From the NCBI GenBank assembly GCA_900544255.1, contig UQUM01000003.1, positions 44,776 through 108,775 of the forward strand: 64,000 nt of DNA. Direction: 5' to 3'. The notes beneath the pieces were generated by a model. The model worked only from the letters and a program-made list of their open reading frames with translations, had not been told where the DNA came from and made no database searches. Origin of the DNA: an uncultured Sutterella sp. (GTDB lineage: Bacteria > Pseudomonadota > Gammaproteobacteria > Burkholderiales > Burkholderiaceae_F). Positions 61,967 to 64,000 of this stretch are shown piece after piece. The translations under genes and the position numbers were made by a program. The first letter of the stretch is position 1, and the number at the start of each line of letters is the position of its first letter.

Positions 61967-63259
61967 ATGGCGAAAAACGTAGTGGTGGTCGGTGCCCAGT
62001 GGGGTGACGAAGGCAAAGGTAAGATTGTCGACTGGCTCACGGAGCAGGTCGACGGCGTCGTTCGTTTCAACGGCGGCCACAACGCCGGGCATACGCTTGT
62101 CGTCAACGGCAATAAGACGATTCTGCGCCTCATCCCTTCCGGCATCATGCACCCGACGTCGGTCTGCTACATAGGTAACGGCGTCGTCTTTTCGCCCGAA
62201 GCGTTCTTTAAGGAAATCGACGAACTCAAGAGCCACGGCGTGGATGCGGAACCCCGCATGCGCGTGTCCGCCAACTGTCCGCTCATCATGCCGTACCATA
62301 TAGCGCTTGATCAAGCCCGAGAAGCGGCGTTGGGTGCTAACAAGATCGGTACGACGGGCCGCGGCATCGGCCCCGCGTACGAAGACAAGGTGGCTCGCCG
62401 CAGCGTGCGCGTGGCCGACCTCTATGAACCGGAAGTCTTTGCCGAACGCGTGCGCAACATTCTGGCGCTCCATAACTTCGTTCTTAAGAACTACCTCAAG
62501 GCCGAACCCCTTGACGCAGAAAAAGTGATTGCCGATACGCTTGCGTACGCCGACCGTCTGAAGCCCATGGTTTGCGACGTCTCCGCGGAATTGAACGAGC
62601 AGATGCGCGAGGGGAAGCAGTTCCTCTTTGAAGGCGCTCAGGGTTCGATGCTTGATATCGACCACGGTACCTATCCCTTCGTGACGAGCTCCAACACGGT
62701 GGCGGGCGCCGCCGCTGCGGGTGCCGGTGTCGGTCCCAATAAACTCAGCTACGTTTTGGGGATCACGAAGGCCTACTGCACCCGCGTGGGCTCCGGTCCC
62801 TTCCCGACGGAACTTTTGGACGAAACGGGCGAAGAACTTCGCCGTCGCGGCAATGAATTCGGCGCCGTGACGGGACGTCCCCGCCGCTGCGGTTGGTTTG
62901 ACGGTGCGGCGCTGCGCCGTGCGGTGGAAATCAATGGGTTGACGGGCCTCGCAGTGATGAAGCTCGACGTCTTTGACGGTATGGATACCGTGAAGCTTGC
63001 GGTGGGCTACAAGGTGGACGGCAAGCCCGTTGACCTGATGCCCTACGGGGCGGATGCCGCCGCGCGTTGCGAACCGGTGTATGAAGAATTCCCGGGCTGG
63101 AAGGAAAGCACCTTCGGTCTCACGAAGTGGGAAGATTTGCCCGCTTCCGCTCAGGCTTACCTGAAGCGTTTGTCCGAAGTCGCCGGCTGCCCGATCGCCC
63201 TCGTGTCGACGGGGCCTGATCGCGCGCAGACGATTCTGCTCGACAATCCGTTCGCATAA
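61967..63259 (+). CDS. purA: Adenylosuccinate synthetase
   Basis: Forms adenylosuccinate from IMP, aspartate and GTP. The 430 residues show VVVGAQWGDEGKGKIVDWL, FNGGHNAGHTLV, TTGRGIGPAYEDK, EGAQGSMLDIDHGTYPFVTS and the TRVGSGPFPTE loop. ATG 61967 has TAGGAGC upstream and the family N-terminus; a start 48 codons earlier would be out of family. In many betaproteobacteria hisZ sits between hflC and purA; here only the DUF2065 gene does. Confidence 0.97.
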   Translation: MAKNVVVVGAQWGDEGKGKIVDWLTEQVDGVVRFNGGHNAGHTLVVNGNKTILRLIPSGIMHPTSVCYIGNGVVFSPEAFFKEIDELKSHGVDAEPRMRVSANCPLIMPYHIALDQAREAALGANKIGTTGRGIGPAYEDKVARRSVRVADLYEPEVFAERVRNILALHNFVLKNYLKAEPLDAEKVIADTLAYADRLKPMVCDVSAELNEQMREGKQFLFEGAQGSMLDIDHGTYPFVTSSNTVAGAAAAGAGVGPNKLSYVLGITKAYCTRVGSGPFPTELLDETGEELRRRGNEFGAVTGRPRRCGWFDGAALRRAVEINGLTGLAVMKLDVFDGMDTVKLAVGYKVDGKPVDLMPYGADAAARCEPVYEEFPGWKESTFGLTKWEDLPASAQAYLKRLSEVAGCPIALVSTGPDRAQTILLDNPFA

Positions 63260-63281
63260 TCGGTAAAATTCCGTTCCGAAG

Positions 63282-63315
63282 AAAAAAGCGGTTTTGCACC
63301 CAGAACCGCTTTTTT
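63282..63315 (+). terminator. Terminator after purA
   Basis: AAAAAAGCGGTT and AACCGCTTTTTT pair around TTGCACCCAG. The T-run is followed by the next gene's leader, so some read-through may be intended. Confidence 0.85.
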
Positions 63316-63341
63316 CCGTTTCTCTTTTCTTCCCAAAAAAC

Positions 63342-63866
63342 ATGCAGCACGATCACATCAACTGGCAGCAGTACATTGACCTTTGCGAGCGCCTCGTGGC
63401 GCGCGTTGCCGAAAGCGGCTGGGAATTTGATTCCCTTTTGTGTCTCGCCCGCGGCGGTATGCGTCCCGGCGACTTCTTCAGCCGGATTTACAGCAAGCCG
63501 CTCGCCATCATGACGACGAGCTCGTACCGCGAAGCCGCGGGGACGGTGCAGGGTGATCTTGACATCGCCAAGTACATTACCGGCGTTTCCGATCTCAAGG
63601 GCAAGCTCCTTCTCGTTGACGATCTGTGCGACTCCGGCAAGACCATTCAGAAAGTGGTCGAGCACTTGAAGAAGAACTACCCGGCGATTACGGAAATCCG
63701 TGTGGCCGTGATTTGGGTGAAGGCCTGCTCGGTGTTCCATCCCGACTACCACGTCGTCGAATACAAGGATGCTCCCTGGATTCACCAGCCGTTTGAAGCA
63801 TATGACGACCTGGGGCCGGCTAAGCACTTGGAAAAGTGCCGCGAAAAGTACGGCGACCAGCTCTGA
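63342..63866 (+). CDS. Purine-type phosphoribosyltransferase
   Basis: A 174-residue type I phosphoribosyltransferase. PRPP-binding loop LLLVDDLCDSGKTIQ is near residue 92; the N-terminal LCLARGGMRPGDF also fits hypoxanthine/xanthine-guanine enzymes. Its place after purA suggests purine salvage, but the exact base (xanthine, guanine or hypoxanthine) cannot be told. ATG at 63342 is preferred over one 16 codons upstream, within the terminator. Confidence 0.85.
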   Translation: MQHDHINWQQYIDLCERLVARVAESGWEFDSLLCLARGGMRPGDFFSRIYSKPLAIMTTSSYREAAGTVQGDLDIAKYITGVSDLKGKLLLVDDLCDSGKTIQKVVEHLKKNYPAITEIRVAVIWVKACSVFHPDYHVVEYKDAPWIHQPFEAYDDLGPAKHLEKCREKYGDQL

Positions 63867-63889
63867 TTCGTCATCATTGACGACGCGAG

Positions 63890-63923
63890 TCCTGTCCGAA
63901 AGCGATTTCGGGCAGGATTTTTT
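63890..63923 (+). terminator. Terminator after the phosphoribosyltransferase gene
   Basis: TCCTGTCCGAAA and TTTCGGGCAGGA pair (one G-T) around GCGA, followed by TTTTTT. This is the motif that group IIC introns choose as insertion site, and the intron starts at the next base. Confidence 0.92.
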
Positions 63924-64000
63924 GTGCGCTCGGCATGAGCGCGTTCTAATGGGTGCAAGTCCCGAGTGCAGGAGGTAGCGCCAAGCACATAGCCAAAGGC
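63924..64000 (+). mobile_element. Group IIC intron, 5' end (continues beyond window)
   Basis: The T-run of the preceding terminator is followed at once by GTGCGCTCGGCATGAGCGCG and then TTCTAATGGGTGCAAGTCCC. This matches the domain I start of group IIC introns such as the Oceanobacillus iheyensis intron (GUGUGCCCGGCAUGGGUGC, then a UCUAUAGGGUGAGAGUCCC-type stretch). GUGYG is the standard 5' splice boundary, and class C introns insert just downstream of intrinsic terminator stems in this orientation. The rest of the ribozyme and any reverse transcriptase/maturase gene lie beyond the right edge. Confidence 0.88.

Noticed and set aside
61958..63343. 461-codon open frame opposite purA
   Set aside because: Antisense shadow with the same atypical composition; purA is certain.

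Overview
The window reads as a housekeeping segment of a chromosome from a GC-rich betaproteobacterium. It is most plausibly a Sutterellaceae-type member of the Burkholderiales (Sutterella/Parasutterella-like); this is inferred from gene order and protein character, because no 16S rRNA is present. Supporting signs are the run rlmN-ispG-hisS-yfgM-bamB-der-hfq-hflX-hflK-hflC-purA, the suhB/trmJ-cysE pair, the proA-holA-lptE series, an Arg32-type EF-P beside EarP, and an anaerobic class III ribonucleotide reductase, which suggests anoxic growth.

Layout. 1-2.7 kb: rhlE (cut by the left edge) and rsmE, both minus. 3.1-7.5 kb: tkt-gapA-pgk, a carbon metabolism cluster. 7.5-8.6 kb: two divergent genes whose start codons overlap. 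8.7-13.1 kb: a dicarboxylate/amino-acid:cation symporter and three tandem two-domain universal stress proteins. 13.3-14.2 kb: a secreted barnase-like RNase with its barstar inhibitor, then tRNA-Glu(CTC). 14.2-18.3 kb: an RlmL-type rRNA methyltransferase, proA, holA and lptE. 18.4-21.7 kb: an opposite-strand molybdenum cofactor block (mobB, moeA, moaD, moaE) with crcB and a small secreted protein. 21.7-22.2 kb: two adjoining gene remnants. 22.3-31.9 kb: leuS, uvrD, efp/earP, uvrC, pgsA. 32.2-41.6 kb: mutS, suhB, trmJ, cysE, an aminotransferase, putP, birA. 41.7-46.4 kb: a flavin reductase-like gene, a truncated transporter, carbonic anhydrase, and nrdD-nrdG behind an NrdR-type box. 46.5-63.9 kb: surE, nlpD, rlmD, ndk and the long conserved plus-strand run to purA and a phosphoribosyltransferase.

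The last 77 bases are the start of a group IIC self-splicing intron. It begins directly after the T-tract of the terminator that follows the phosphoribosyltransferase gene. This is the clearest mobile element in the window.

The most unusual spots are: the intron at the right edge; the mosaic scar at 21.7-22.2 kb, where the head of a membrane acyltransferase gene with a C10 tract abuts a frameshifted fragment that may come from a DNA methyltransferase; a 24-bp iterated repeat upstream of rsmE that resembles the end of an IS21-type element; the transporter remnant that stops at a 17-bp perfect inverted repeat; the separation of leuS from lptE by the molybdenum block; and several unusual leaders and operator-like palindromes (rhlE, the symporter, the usp genes, nrdD). 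No CRISPR array, prophage or complete insertion sequence was seen.
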